From positions 558,001-622,000 of the forward strand of contig JAHNUO010000013.1 of NCBI GenBank assembly GCA_019787685.1: DNA of 64,000 bases. The letters are read 5' to 3'. Shown here piece after piece: positions 1-10,028 of the stretch (the first letter of the stretch is position 1; each line of letters begins with the position of its first letter). A program made the position numbers and the translations under genes. The DNA comes from Chiua virens. Lineage: Eukaryota; Basidiomycota; Agaricomycetes; Boletales; Boletaceae. The notes under the pieces were generated by a model. The model did not search any database. It was given only the letters and a program-made list of their open reading frames with translations, and was not told where the DNA came from.

Positions 1-1094
1 AATGGATCGGGAATGAAGATCTTATCCCCCTTTCTAAGGAAGGCGTCCTCGACTTTATATCCAATAGATGTGAGATGTTTCATAGCATTAGGTGATAGTT
101 TCATAGTTTCATGTTGTACGTCAGATAGGAATTGATCACCGTTGTATAGGAGAGTGACGGCTGATCTGATCTTAGATGGATCCATGAGAAGGATTCCTTT
201 GTTATCATCTTCGATTCCGATCATGTGATCTTCTCTTCTGCTTAGAGCGTCTGCTTTTCCCATAGTGACTCCAGCCTTGTGGTGCCAAGTGAAGTTAAAG
301 CGTGAGAGATATTGCGCCCATCTCGCTTGTCTTCTATTAAGATCTTGGCGTGTCATAAACCACGTAAGGTTCTGGTGGTCATTCCATATTTCAAATTCAT
401 ATTTTGCACCCTCAAGATAGTGGCGCCATAGTTCTAGAGATCGGATCACCGAAAGCATTTCTTTATCGGCTATTGGGTAATTCCGTTCTTCTGGGGTCAT
501 AGAGTGGCTATTGTAAGCGACTGGGTGCCAAAGTCCTTCTTTTTCTAAAGATAGAACTGCTCCTGTTGCGAAATCCGATGAATCGCATTCTAAGCGATAT
601 TTGGCATTCTGATCCGGATAAGCAAGGATAGGGGCTGTCGTAAAGGCCTTTTTAAGCATAGTGAATGCTTTGTCACAAGCGAAGGTCCATTCGAATTTTT
701 GATCCTTTTTAGTAAGGTCATGTAAGGGTTGTGCTATTTTTCCATAATCTTTAATGAATCTGCGATAGAAGTTGGCAAGTCCGAGGAAACTTCTGATGTG
801 TTTGACTAATGTGGGAGTAGGCCATTCAGCGACTGCTTTGGTTTTCTCATTATCCATTTTAATCCCATCAGTTCCCACGATCATTCCGAGGAAGTCCACT
901 TCTTTTACACAGAAGAAGCATTTTTCTGGTTTAACGTAAAGATCGTTATCTTCGAGGCGTTTAAGCACTTCGAGTACGATTTTGTCATGAGTTTCATAAT
1001 CATCGGTGTTAGTGAATATCATAAGGTCATCGATATAGACGACGACTACGCCATCCATGTCGGCAAAGATTTCGTTCATCATGGTTTGAAACGT
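1..1094 (-). CDS. pol of element F, C-terminal part: RT palm/thumb and RNase H (partial)
   Basis: The minus strand is open from 1094 to the window edge. It starts just before the RT catalytic box, read as YIDD shortly after the internal Met near 1082. The RT thumb motif FLGLANFYRRFI follows, then an RNase H domain with the acidic residues of the CDSSDFATGAV segment and a DHQNLTWF-type motif. It is the continuation of the protease/RT reading frame at 1714-2990, from which a 615-bp solo LTR separates it. Family knowledge: it would copy element RNA into DNA in cytoplasmic particles. No stop codon is seen in the visible part. The C-terminus and integrase are cut by the window edge. Confidence 0.88.
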
Positions 1095-1709
1095 TGTAGG
1101 GAATAGGTATTCCCTGTGCTCGCATAGCACGTTTCCACACCCCGTCGTCACCCAATCCCGATCCTGATCTGTCTGCTTGTGCGAACTCATCCGGATTGCT
1201 GTATCCGCGCCCGTTTTGCCTCGGACTCTTTTATTTTATTTTTGATGCTCCTTATTCGTACTTAGCATTGGCTAGACCACGTCACGCAGCCCTTGCAGGG
1301 ACATTCGGGTGCCTCTCGAACTTTATACCGTACGAAAACCTTCTTTTTATTATTATCCTTACTTAGGACAAGTCTGAGGGTATTCCCGAGGACTATAAAT
1401 TCACTGTATTGACAAAAATACAGTAGCTTTTGCCCGTGCGCATCTGTCTCACATCGTTTTCGGTCGACGTTTGTTTTCTCTCGCTCTCCTCGTGTTTTAT
1501 CGATCCGGATTCGGACTGCTGTGTCCGCCTTTCTATCCGTTTTAATCCGGATTCGCCCCGGATTCATCTCGGACTACTCAAAAACCATTATTTGTCGTTC
1601 ACCAACTCAGTGTTGTCCCTGGGTCGAACGGAATCGCATTCCTTCACCCTCTTTCTATTTCTTTCAATCCCCCTGAGTATTGCACTACAGCTGGGATATA
1701 TTACCTTCA
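1095..1709 (+). mobile_element. solo LTR (TGTAGGG family) inserted in element F RT
   Basis: It starts TGTAGGGAAT and ends ACCTTCA, and is flanked by a perfect 4-bp duplication ACGT (1091-1094 and 1710-1713). It is 615 bp and closely similar to the LTRs at 58368-58981 and 58988-59602. A TATAAA box near 1394 follows a near-palindrome, GAGGGTATTCCCGAGG. There is no internal region, so it is a solo LTR left by LTR-LTR recombination. Some ORFs run through it by chance and are not genes. Confidence 0.93.
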
Positions 1710-1713
1710 ACGT

Positions 1714-2990
1714 TGCTGGTGAGTTACATAATCCGAAGTACATGACGATGGGTTCGAAAGACCCGCGGTGACAGACAAATGCTGCCTTCCATTCGTCGCC
1801 TTCTTTGATGCATACATTATTGTATCCCCATCGGAGATCCATTTTCGTAAATAGCTTAGCATCTTTTAATTTGTCCACAAGCTGCGAAATGAGCGGCAAG
1901 GGGTAGTTATTTTTGCTTGTATGTTCGTTTAGGTATCGGTAATCCTGGACCATACGCTTCTTTCCATCTTTCTTTGGGACGAAGAAGACCGGAGATGTCT
2001 GTTCGGACTTAGAGGGTCTGATGTAACCTTTCTTTAATTGGTCATCGATAAATGCAGAAACCTCCTCTTGTTCTGTGACAGAGAGGGGTATTAAGCGACC
2101 CTTCTTGGGAACGAAAGACTCTTTTAGGTCGATGCTGTGATCCCATGGTTTGCGTAATGGTATCCTTTCGGATTCCGTCTTTCCAAATACTTTAGCATAT
2201 TTTAAATATTCTCGTGGGACCATCTCTTCAAGAGTGCGTTCCTTAGGAGGAGAAGGTGGAGTTTCCATGTTTGCGGTAAAAATGCGAGATTCCACGATAG
2301 AGTTTGCATATTTAAGTTCTTCTGCAATAATGGAATCCAAGAAGTCGTCTTCATCCTGTGAATGGCATGACTCTGGGCATCTTCTCATCGTTACGTTTCC
2401 AGTCGACCAGTCAATATGGGGATTGTGGTGCTTTAACCATGTGAATCCGAGGATAAGATCATTCTTTCCAAGGTTGGTAATTTCTGCATCCACTATTTCC
2501 CTGTGACCTTTGTAATCGATCAAGATTTGTGTGGCGTGAGTTATTGAGCCTGCTTGGTTCTTAGTACCATTCACGTTGAATACTTGGATTGGGTGAGGAA
2601 GCGCATGTGTGGGAAGTTTATGCTTAGCGACGTAATCTTCGTGTATGAAGATCGCATTAGCTCCACTATCTAGAAGCGCTTTTGCTCCAACATAACCAAT
2701 TTGGTTTACTGGGGACACCAAAATTGGTAGTACTATTTCTTTTTCTACCGATGTAGATCTAATGAAAGACCCATCGGGGATTTGTTTTGGGACAGAATTA
2801 AGCACGGAACTATCGTGTCTGCCACGCTCCGCAGAGATGCTGTCAACGCTTTCGTTTTCTGTTGTTTTTGGTGATTTAGGTAGTTTATCCTCTTGCCAGG
2901 GAGGTATTTCTGAATAAGCAAAATCAAATTTTAAAGAAACCGTGTTTTCATATTCTTTTGGAAGGGTAGTGCGAACGTGAGATCCCAGTT
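1714..2990 (-). pseudogene. pol of element F, N-terminal part: aspartic protease and RT fingers, split by an LTR
   Basis: From its N-terminus the reading contains a retropepsin motif (LLDSGANAIFIH), a linker, then RT fingers and palm (SPVFFVPKKDGKKRMVQDYR, LFTKMDLRWGYNNV). The frame is broken at 1709/1714 by the solo LTR. The YIDD box lies beyond it, so the polyprotein cannot be made as one chain. The start is unclear: pol lies in a different frame from gag and probably relied on a frameshift or internal initiation. Apart from the insertion the domain is open, which suggests a recently active element. Confidence 0.87.
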
Positions 2991-2993
2991 TAC

Positions 2994-4175
2994 TCAGTTC
3001 GCCTTGCCTTTTCCCTTTCCGTTCTTGTTTTCATACATGTCAAAGTAATATGCTTGTACTTCCTCAGGGGACATCCCTCGGATGGCGGCAAAGGGGTCTT
3101 TAGCCGGTACAGATGGAGTAGTGGTGGAAGTAGAAGATATTGTCTTCTTCTCTTCCTTGTTTGTCGAGCAGACTTTGCACGAACATTGCGTCTTGTGAGA
3201 TCCGCCGTACCACTTGCATTCCGTGCACTGGTTTTTAGGTTTGGTGCATTCATTGGTTCTATGACCTGCACCGCCGCAGTTGTAGCATTTGTTTGAGTTA
3301 TTGGTCTTCTTCTGACCAAAAGCTCTGACTTCTTTTCCTGTGAACCAGCCATCTTCGTCCCTTTCGGCATAAGTGGCTTGGCCAATGTCCATAGCATTGG
3401 GATCCTTATACTTCTTATAGCGGTCTGGTCACACGTAATTAAGTGCTTCCATAGCATTTCCCGCTGTTCGGATCCAGGAAAGGTATGTGATGACCGCGTG
3501 GTTGTGGTCAGATTCGTATTCCGGGTGTTTGGGGTCCGTGTACATGGCGTGGAAGGGGTCTACCCTGTGTCCGTCACGGAATATTTGGTATATGATGGAG
3601 TGGGCAGTGTTTGCCTCAAGGAGTCTTATTGCGTGGGTAGGATCAATGTGTGCTTGTAGCCACAGGGCCTCCCATTGGACGATATAGTCCTCTACTCTCA
3701 TTGTTCCTTGTCTTAGATTTTCCAATTGGGATCTAGCCCAATCGACCTTGTTGTTTTGTCGGAACATCCCTTCGATGTCCTGCACTAATGTTGCCCATGT
3801 GAGAGCGGAGCCTTTAGCTAAGCGCGTTTCTGCGAATTGCGCCACTTTCTTTCCTTTTAGGCGTAAAAGTACTGCTTGTACTGCCTTGTATGAGCCTCTT
3901 GGAATGGCGAGATTGTTTACGTCAAGCCATCCTTTCATTTTGGCCCACCATTCTTCGAATTTGGCCATTTCTCCGTCATATGACCCTGGGTCTGCGAAGA
4001 TTTCGACTTTGGAGGATGAGGCTACGGGGGGTATGACTGGTAAGGCATTAAGTTGGCCTTCTAATGCGGTGATAAGATTCGCTTGTTCTGCAACGAGGAC
4101 GAATGCGGCTTGGAGCTGATCTCCATTTGTGCGTGTTGAGTCATTTACGATTCCGAGTGCAGTGTGGTAATCCAT
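2994..4175 (-). pseudogene. gag of element F with CCHC zinc knuckle, one nonsense codon
   Basis: The ORF starts at ATG 4175 and reads a helical retrotransposon capsid domain (SYDGEMAKFEEWWAKMKGWL... VEDYIVQWEALWLQAHI). A TGA at 3427-3429 interrupts it, most simply a CGA arginine changed to TGA. The same frame continues through a CX2CX4HX4C knuckle (CYNCGGAGHRTNEC) and further Cys pairs to a stop at 2994. Role by family: capsid and nucleocapsid, packaging element RNA. The start codon lies only 10 bp after the stop of the small ORF upstream. Confidence 0.88.
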
Positions 4176-4185
4176 ATTTGGTTAT

Positions 4186-4437
4186 TTACCAGGCGTCTGT
4201 TGCTGGTTCTGGTGCTCCCCAAGCGTTAGCGGTTGCTGTACCGTATTCTTCGTAGGGTGAGAAAAGACCAAAGGTTACTGCAAAGGGGTAGTCTCTTTGT
4301 TTGATAGAGACGTAAATTGGTCGCTGAGATTCTTGTACCTTGTTTGTAAGGTAGAAAGCGATGTATGAGAAAAGGAAGGTGACGAGTGTGCAAGCTGCGA
4401 TGAAAATGATTGCTACGAGTTCCCAAGACATACACAC
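4186..4437 (-). CDS. small predicted membrane protein ORF (83 aa) in the leader of element F
   Basis: An 83-aa ORF lies between the leader ORF and gag. Residues about 6-32 are strongly hydrophobic (LVAIIFIAACTLVTFLFSYIAFYL), long enough for one membrane span. The rest is polar and ends with a short acidic tail. It begins 7 bp after the stop of the 186-aa ORF and ends 10 bp before gag, a compact layout that looks polycistronic. I recognise no family. Canonical Ty3/gypsy elements have no membrane-protein ORF before gag (env-like ORFs follow pol), so it could be an accessory gene or chance. Coding status is not proven. Confidence 0.45.
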   Translation of the reverse strand: MCMSWELVAIIFIAACTLVTFLFSYIAFYLTNKVQESQRPIYVSIKQRDYPFAVTFGLFSPYEEYGTATANAWGAPEPATDAW

Positions 4438-4444
4438 ATTCTAT

Positions 4445-5005
4445 CTAGAGATATCTGGACGGAATCCTAAGAGTATTTCTAGGACGTAAGGAGGGGTATT
4501 CTCGGTTATCGTATTGTGAGTATGGGCGGATGTGAGTAGGTACTTGGTTAGCCCTGTATCGTCTCAGGATTCTCCTTCTTTCGAGATCTGTCCTGGCGTT
4601 CCTTCTTTCAATTTCTCTGGGTGGGAGCCAATCGTTTGGATCTCCTAAACTTTCCTCCGATGGTTCTCTCAAAGGAGCTGGTGGGAAAGGTGATGGTTCT
4701 CTTTTGGGAATGGGAGCGGGAAAGTATTCGCGCTTTGCCTCAATTTCCTCGGTTGGATACCTAAGTTCCGGGCTGTCGGACCGGGTTGACTCTCGTTCAC
4801 TAGAGTAGTCTGGGAGCGAAGAATCGTCTCCTAAAAAGTGGCCTAATAAGGCATGGAAAATTTCGGTGTCGGTGCGGTCTTCGGGATCAAGGTCCTCGAG
4901 AGCGACGACTTCTGCGAGATAGGCTGCATCAAGGACGTAGGGTTCTTCCTTGATGTCAGGGAAAGCCTCCTGAGCAGCGGCGATGATAGAGAGTGGGAGA
5001 GACAC
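4445..5005 (-). CDS. leader ORF of element F (186 aa, acidic/proline-rich, function unknown)
   Basis: An open 186-aa frame begins at ATG 5005, about 220 bp after the putative primer site. The N-terminal half is acidic, the middle is Pro/Ser/Glu-rich, and the C-terminal third is basic (EIERRNARTDLERRRILRRYR). There is no recognisable domain. It lies upstream of, and is co-oriented with, the membrane ORF and gag. The switch from acidic to basic would suit an RNA-binding or assembly role, but that is speculation. An ORF of this length without stops in an otherwise lightly decayed element supports real coding. Confidence 0.5.
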   Translation of the reverse strand: MSLPLSIIAAAQEAFPDIKEEPYVLDAAYLAEVVALEDLDPEDRTDTEIFHALLGHFLGDDSSLPDYSSERESTRSDSPELRYPTEEIEAKREYFPAPIPKREPSPFPPAPLREPSEESLGDPNDWLPPREIERRNARTDLERRRILRRYRANQVPTHIRPYSQYDNREYPSLRPRNTLRIPSRYL

Positions 5006-5226
5006 TGATTGGGCAGGTCAGTTAAGGCCTCCTTTCTGGTCAAAGGGTGCGCTATCTGTTTCTGCGTATGCTAGACCTTGAGTCTTTTGCAAATCGTCTT
5101 ATTCGTAACAGATGTTCCAACTACTTTTCAAACTTGGGACTTACTAGGGCCCGGTTGTGTTATTTTGTAGTAGGGGCTACGACGAGGTTGTGACTTGACA
5201 GTAGTCGATCAACGGCGAAGATAAAC

Positions 5227-5237
5227 AACAAAGTTCT
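5227..5237 (-). promoter_or_regulatory. self-priming primer-binding site of element F
   Basis: On the element strand the 11 nt two bases after the LTR read AGAACTTTGTT. Their exact reverse complement AACAAAGTTCT occurs in the LTR (plus coordinates 5329-5339), about 35 nt after a TATATAAA box, where transcription should begin. This is the arrangement known for Tf1-type self-primed retrotransposons. No tRNA-type TGG site is present. Confidence 0.8.
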
Positions 5238-5239
5238 AA

Positions 5240-5670
5240 TGAAACAACCTAGAACAACCTGGACTGTTAAAGTTGTAGTGGTGTAGTGAAGAGGGGGTTC
5301 AGTCCAGTGAAGAGGCGAAAACTCCAAGAGAACTTTGTTAGAGCTCTCTGGCTGTCATTCATGGGGTTTATATACTACATGGATATCGGAGTTCTAATCT
5401 GAGTATGAACTACGTAGATAAGCATAATGTATCCTATTGGATGATAAGGTGTGAATAGATATGAGTCATAGATAAGAGCATAGCCTTGCACTGCCGGTGA
5501 TGAGTCAGTGATAAGGGAAATGAAAAGATAAGGACATGTGTTGATGGATGCTGTGTTATTGTGGCAGCCAATCGGATATGATCCTTTGGACAGCCTTGAC
5601 ATGAGGCATGTATCTTTAGAATAGATCGAATGTTGGAGTTGTGAAGTGAGGAAAAGTTGATATCGTAACA
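5240..5670 (-). mobile_element. 5' LTR of element F
   Basis: Minus-strand boundaries are TGTTACGATATC at the start (5670) and GGTTGTTTCA at the end (5240), 431 bp. It contains TATATAAA (about 5366-5373 on the complementary strand), followed by the self-priming 11-mer. The related solo LTR at 33577-34217 has the same TATA-to-AACAAAGTTC spacing. Confidence 0.85.
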
Positions 5671-8189
5671 AGCATAAGCAGCATTGAGAATGGTTTGTGT
5701 CTCTGCTGATCGCCATCCACCAGAGGGTGTGGTTGGCACAGAGGCAACAAGGACATCTGTATTGGTGCTGTGATTGCCAGGATTAACTTCCTCTGAGTCC
5801 ACTCCAGCCTGTTGAACATGTTGCGGTGTGGGAGGGATAACACAAGTGTGAGGGATCAATGGACAAATAGTAATGACATCCTTGGTGAGTGATGTGGGGA
5901 ATCCTTCATTTGTGGGATCAGAGAGAGCATCTTGATAGGTAAAGAGTCGTGACCTGAAGGAGGAGGGAATGGATGCAGATCAGAAGGGTTGCGAGGACCC
6001 ACAGGAGGTGGAGGGTGAATATGTGGTGCTTGCAAAGCAGCTGAAGGTGGGCATGACAGTAGATCCACTGGGATGGGGGGAGTAACTGGGGGGAGCAAAG
6101 GTAGTTGAAATGCAGAGAATATTGATGGATAGGGTGGACTGTTCAATGGTACAAGGGTGTGGTGCACAGCAAGGGCAGCAGCTTCATCCAAGTCAATAGG
6201 TGTGAGTGAAGGTTGGTGGGATATTGATGAGTGTACAGGTAGATCAGAAGGCGCAAGTGAGGATTGGTGGGATGTTAATGAGTGTACAGGCAAATCTGAA
6301 GGACAAGGAATGGATGGCAGGATGTGTGAGGGAGGGCGGGTTGGTGCAGTAACTGTCTGGGCAACTACTGAGTCCTGGCCAGTTGCTCTGGGTTTTGAGC
6401 AGATCCCCAGAGTCTTGCACACATCATCAGAATCAGTGTAAGTGGGTCTCTGTTGAGGGTGCAGGCGAGTTGGGGTCTCCAAAATTGGTGTAGGACTTCA
6501 ACAATGACCACCTCGGATCTGCTGGACCACATACTGAGTGGGCTCAAGGTGGGGAGCTGATGTGTCATCACTGTCAGCCATGCAGGGAAGTCTGGCACAA
6601 AATCAGTGAGATCATAAAATCACACAGGCAGGACCCTACCTAGCCTAATCACAAGGGAGGATGTAGAGTTGTCGGAGATGTTGACAGGGATAAAATGTTG
6701 GAGATATACAGAGACAAGGTGAATACCCAGGGCCTTCAAGCAGAGCACATGGGTATGCAGAAGAAACAGTGGAGGAAATGTATGTGCCAGGCCATGCCAA
6801 TCTGGTGAACAAATTTTAAACATTGAGGGTTAACAGAGAACTTGAAGTTCTTGCAATGGATAAATGAGATCTGGAAGAAACCATGGGTGGGTGGTTGAAA
6901 TAAGATGGAAGAATGTCAATGGACATGGAAGTGTTTAAAAGAGTTTTTCACTTACCTGTCCAGGTGCACAGGTCAATATCATGGAGTCCATGAGGTTTGT
7001 GAGATTTCAGAGCAGTTCTGCAAGAAGCATGAGAGCACAAAAGCTTGGACATAACCACTTACAGATAGCCAATTGTAATTGAAATAACAGTCCTGCTGAA
7101 TTGGATATCACTTGTGACCAATCACTGACCAAATAATGGTCCTACTGAACATCAGAACTGAACATCAGAATAACATATTTCCAGCCTGTCTCTTGATCAA
7201 GCAAGTCCTGACACCTCAGACACGAATAATAATTTGTTCAGTAGCCTTTAGTAGCATAGTTGTAGGGTTTTGGATGAATTGGCACAAATGATGAGTGATT
7301 TGTCTCTGAGTCTCTGATACTGAGTTGCAGCTCGACCGTAACTACCCACTAAACTAGGACTGATGGGTAAGCAGGCAAAATATCACACTCTGTCTGAAAA
7401 ACAGACTGCTCAGCGACAGCAGAGGCAAACATACAATGCATCATTCTGGTATAAATGTTCAGGATTCAAAAGTTAGAGTCTCATTTCACAGATTTCACAA
7501 CAGTGGAAAGGTTACATAGTCTAAACAGAACTATAGAGCATACAGAAAATGATGGGAAAGCAATTCAAATGCCTGCCAGGATTGATAGCCCTTCCTCCCC
7601 CCCATTTTCTTGCCTAATGATCTCCTGGAGTTAGCAAACACATGATTGCCTTGTTCACCCACATCCTCAGAGGCACTAAGAGAAGGGGAAACCATGGATG
7701 ACTCCCTCCTCATAGCTTGGAATCATGGCCCCCCTTACTGTCATGCTGAACCTGAAGACAATGAGGAAGAAGTTCATTTTACAGTAAATCTGGTAGATGC
7801 TCTCCTTGGTTGCAATCTCAGGGTGGAACACGAGTTGAGACAGGTTGAGGCAGCAAGATGCCAAAGAGGTGAAACAGATAGCATGTTGAATGAATTGGAT
7901 GAGTTCATTCTTGCTGAGCTCAATTGATGGCCACACCGCAAGGTGCAGGCTTCAGACTGTTCTCCTGGGCGTCACAAGGAGGTAGCAAATGCACTGTTAT
8001 TCTGGCATGGGTACATATTGCATTTACGATACTTGGAAGGTCAAGCATTGGAAAATGGGGATGTATCATATTTAACAGAGGTTACTAGCATGTACAGGAA
8101 CTGGCAAAACACAGGGATATCTGTTTCATGAAGCCCAGTTGAATCAAAACCCCTGAAAACTGATGCCACAGTCTAACTTATTTGTTTGC
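5671..8189. other. degenerate DNA between element F and the solo LTR
   Basis: No known domain is recognised. Short ORFs occur on both strands. A Pro/Ser/His-rich minus ORF at 5856-6482 is listed separately. Plus ORFs at 7646-7927 and 7943-8131 are adjacent and could be exons of one unknown gene, but they show no convincing family. From about 6600 to 7600 I see no credible coding. Confidence 0.4.
5856..6482 (-). CDS. hypothetical Pro/Ser/His-rich ORF (208 aa)
   Basis: This open frame of 208 codons is rich in Pro, Ser and His, with an internal imperfect repeat (SDLPVHS followed by SHQ and SL, twice). The DNA shows it as two copies of a unit of roughly 50-57 bp at about 6185-6310. Low complexity alone can keep such frames open, and a second overlapping frame (6365-6598) is also open. 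No domain, signal peptide or membrane segment is seen. It may be a fragment of a repetitive element protein rather than a host gene. Confidence 0.25.
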   Translation of the reverse strand: METPTRLHPQQRPTYTDSDDVCKTLGICSKPRATGQDSVVAQTVTAPTRPPSHILPSIPCPSDLPVHSLTSHQSSLAPSDLPVHSSISHQPSLTPIDLDEAAALAVHHTLVPLNSPPYPSIFSAFQLPLLPPVTPPIPVDLLSCPPSAALQAPHIHPPPPVGPRNPSDLHPFPPPSGHDSLPIKMLSLIPQMKDSPHHSPRMSLLFVH

Positions 8190-8760
8190 TGTTAAGACCA
8201 GGTCTACTTGGGGTATGAACTCCAGAACTCCAGAGTTATTCTTGCGAAGAGACTTGGCTTCACCATGTGTGGTGTGCCCTTGTCACAAGTCTGTCCTTTA
8301 TTTTGGAGAATGGGGAATGGAAGTCAAAGGTGAGACTTGACACCAAAGTGAAGTCGAGCAGAGGTAAGACTATCGAGGTCTTTATGGAGTCCAGAGGGAA
8401 TAGCAGGTAAAACTAATATTCAGACTGAGGGTACAAAGTCAGGGTACTACAGTTCATATACTCGGAGTGGAATGGAGATTAGTAACAGAGTTGGTAAGAA
8501 ACTGAGTAAGATGGAAATTGGGAAAGTATGTAACCAGAGTAGAGCCAGGTATGTACAGAGGCCAGAGCTGTGCTGTTAAGTGAGACACAGGTTATTACTA
8601 ATATAACACTAGTACAAAAAGAGACAAGAGGAATTGAGAAGGTTCTAAGTAAGAAGTCTGGAGATCAGGAGTTGAGTCCGGAGAGAGATCGTACTGGAGT
8701 TATGAAGGAGTAAACCTGGAGATCTTGGAGTTGGAACGATGAGATATATGGGATATGACA
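8190..8760 (-). mobile_element. solo LTR of the element A family
   Basis: On the minus strand it reads TGTCATATCCC to GGTCTTAACA, 571 bp. It aligns along its whole length with the LTRs of element A (9332-9900) in reverse. The flanks carry GTTTGC on both sides (8184-8189 and 8761-8766), a 6-bp match rather than the 5 bp seen for the complete element. Most CpG sites of the other copies are TpG or CpA here, so it is an older copy. Confidence 0.9.
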
Positions 8761-8893
8761 GTTTGCAAAGGCTGAATCTGCAGGAATATGGTTATGGTAT
8801 TGAGAACAATGAGAGGACGAAGCAACAAAATTTACATTACCACAAGAGGTCGTGCAACCCAATCAATTAGAGCAATCCCAGGGTCATATGTGC

Positions 8894-9308
8894 TCACAAG
8901 CAAGTGATATGAGGTGTTGAATCAGCCTCATGAGGTCCTGTGAATTTTTTTAGCAAGATTTGACCAGAGATGTTGGAAAAACATACCACTACATCGGCAT
9001 GAGTATCACGATGTCGCTGGGTTTGAAATCTGCTGACCAAAAGCCATCTAGCGCTGGGTGAACCATGGTTGATACATACCAAGGGTATGATAGTGGTGGG
9101 TGAAGGTAGGGTGGGATCAAGATTGAGATTCTGTATTAAACCTGTGAGTTCAAAACCAGGATTGACGGTGTGGATCCATACCTGAGGAAACTCCCAAATA
9201 ATTGGGATCAGTGGTGAGAGGGATGTTGATGATGCCTGTGGATCCATGTCTTTGACATCCTCATGTGTGGGATCCTCTGTGAAGTAGTCCTTGAGCACAA
9301 TGTTGCGG
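8894..9308 (-). CDS. hypothetical ORF fragment (about 138 aa)
   Basis: An open minus frame enters from the LTR boundary at 9309 and stops at 8894. It is unremarkable in composition, with a His/Thr/Asp-rich middle and no domain I recognise. Its apparent Met start lies in the LTR of element E, so the true start is unknown. It may be the interrupted target of element E or a chance frame. Confidence 0.2.
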
Positions 9309-9331
9309 TGAAGAACTATAAAATGGGCTGG
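9309..9331 (-). mobile_element. distal 23 bp of the element E LTR, cut off by insertion of element A
   Basis: The stretch TGAAGAACTATAAAATGGGCTGG matches the U5 end of the E LTR at 28097. There the sequence runs on uninterrupted into TGTGACAGGACC, which here is found only at 22068 beyond element A. So element A split this LTR, and 28097-28130 shows the empty site. Confidence 0.85.
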
Positions 9332-9900
9332 TGTCATATCCTGTATATCTCATCGATCCAACTCTGAGATCTCCAGGTTTACTCCTTCATAACTCCGGTA
9401 CAATCTCTCTCCGGACACAACTCCTGATCTCCGGACTTCACTTAGAACCTTCTTGATTTCCTCTTATCTCTTTTCGTACTAGTATTACATTAGTAATAAC
9501 CTGTGTCTCGCTTAACAGCACAGCTCCGGCCTCTGTACATACCCGGCTCCACTCCAGTTACATACTTTCCCAATTTCCATCTTACTCAGTTTCTTACCAA
9601 CCCCGTTACTAATCTCCATTCTACTCCAAGTATATAAACTGTAGTACTCCAACTTTGTACCCTCAGTCTGAATATTAGTTTTACCTTCTATTCCCTCCGA
9701 ACTCCATAAAACCTCAAAGGTCTTATCTCTGCTTGACTTCACTTCGGTGTTAAGTCTCACCTCCGACCTCCGTTCTCCGTTCTCCGAAATAAAGGACAGA
9801 CTTGTGACAAGGGCACACCACACACGGTGAAGCCAAGTCCCTCTGCAAGAATAACTCCGGAGTTCCAGAGTTAATACCCCAAGTAGACCCGGTCTTAACA
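9332..9900 (+). mobile_element. 5' LTR of element A
   Basis: It is 569 bp, TGTCATATCC...GGTCTTAACA. TATATAAA lies at 9631-9638. The presumed RNA start AGTCTGAATAT is at 9665-9675. In U5 four CCG triplets stand at exactly 7-bp intervals (9763, 9770, 9777, 9784). A 12-bp palindrome AACTCCGGAGTT lies near 9852-9863. It is close in sequence to the 3' LTR, apart from the transposon nested there. Confidence 0.92.
9631..9638 (+). promoter_or_regulatory. TATA box of element A LTR
   Basis: TATATAAA lies 34 nt upstream of the 11-mer that pairs with the primer-binding site. That is the expected distance from a TATA box to an RNA 5' end. All A-family LTR copies in the window keep this region, with some decay. 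Confidence 0.7.
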
Positions 9901-9902
9901 GT

Positions 9903-9913
9903 ATATTCAGACT
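9903..9913 (+). promoter_or_regulatory. self-priming primer-binding site of element A
   Basis: ATATTCAGACT begins two bases after the LTR end. It is the exact reverse complement of AGTCTGAATAT at 9665-9675. A match of 11 of 11, at the expected RNA start and the expected post-LTR position, fits Tf1-type self-priming. Confidence 0.85.
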
Positions 9914-10028
9914 TCCACTTGTCACTAGTCACTGAACATGGCTATGCATGCAACCAGATCCAGAAGCTGCGCTGAAGGCGCACGACCAATATCTCCACAA
10001 TTCAACCCTCTCATACAATACAGAAGTA

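Larger units (their letters stand above)
1..5670 (-). mobile_element. Ty3/gypsy element F (5' LTR, leader ORFs, gag, partial pol; 3' end outside window)
   Basis: Read on the minus strand the order is LTR (5670-5240), self-priming site, two small ORFs, gag with a CCHC knuckle, protease, RT and RNase H, running off the left edge. This is the Ty3/gypsy order. Integrase and the 3' LTR lie outside the window. Damage is light: one nonsense codon in gag and one solo LTR inserted in RT. Fragments of the same LTR family occur at 28466-28861 and, more diverged, as a solo LTR at 33577-34217. Confidence 0.9.

Noticed and set aside
1430..1771. Plus-strand ORF through the solo LTR (similar ones at 58702-58992 and 59322-59678)
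   Set aside because: It repeats in every copy of the LTR and covers U3/R sequence. It has no domain, so it is a shadow of the LTR.
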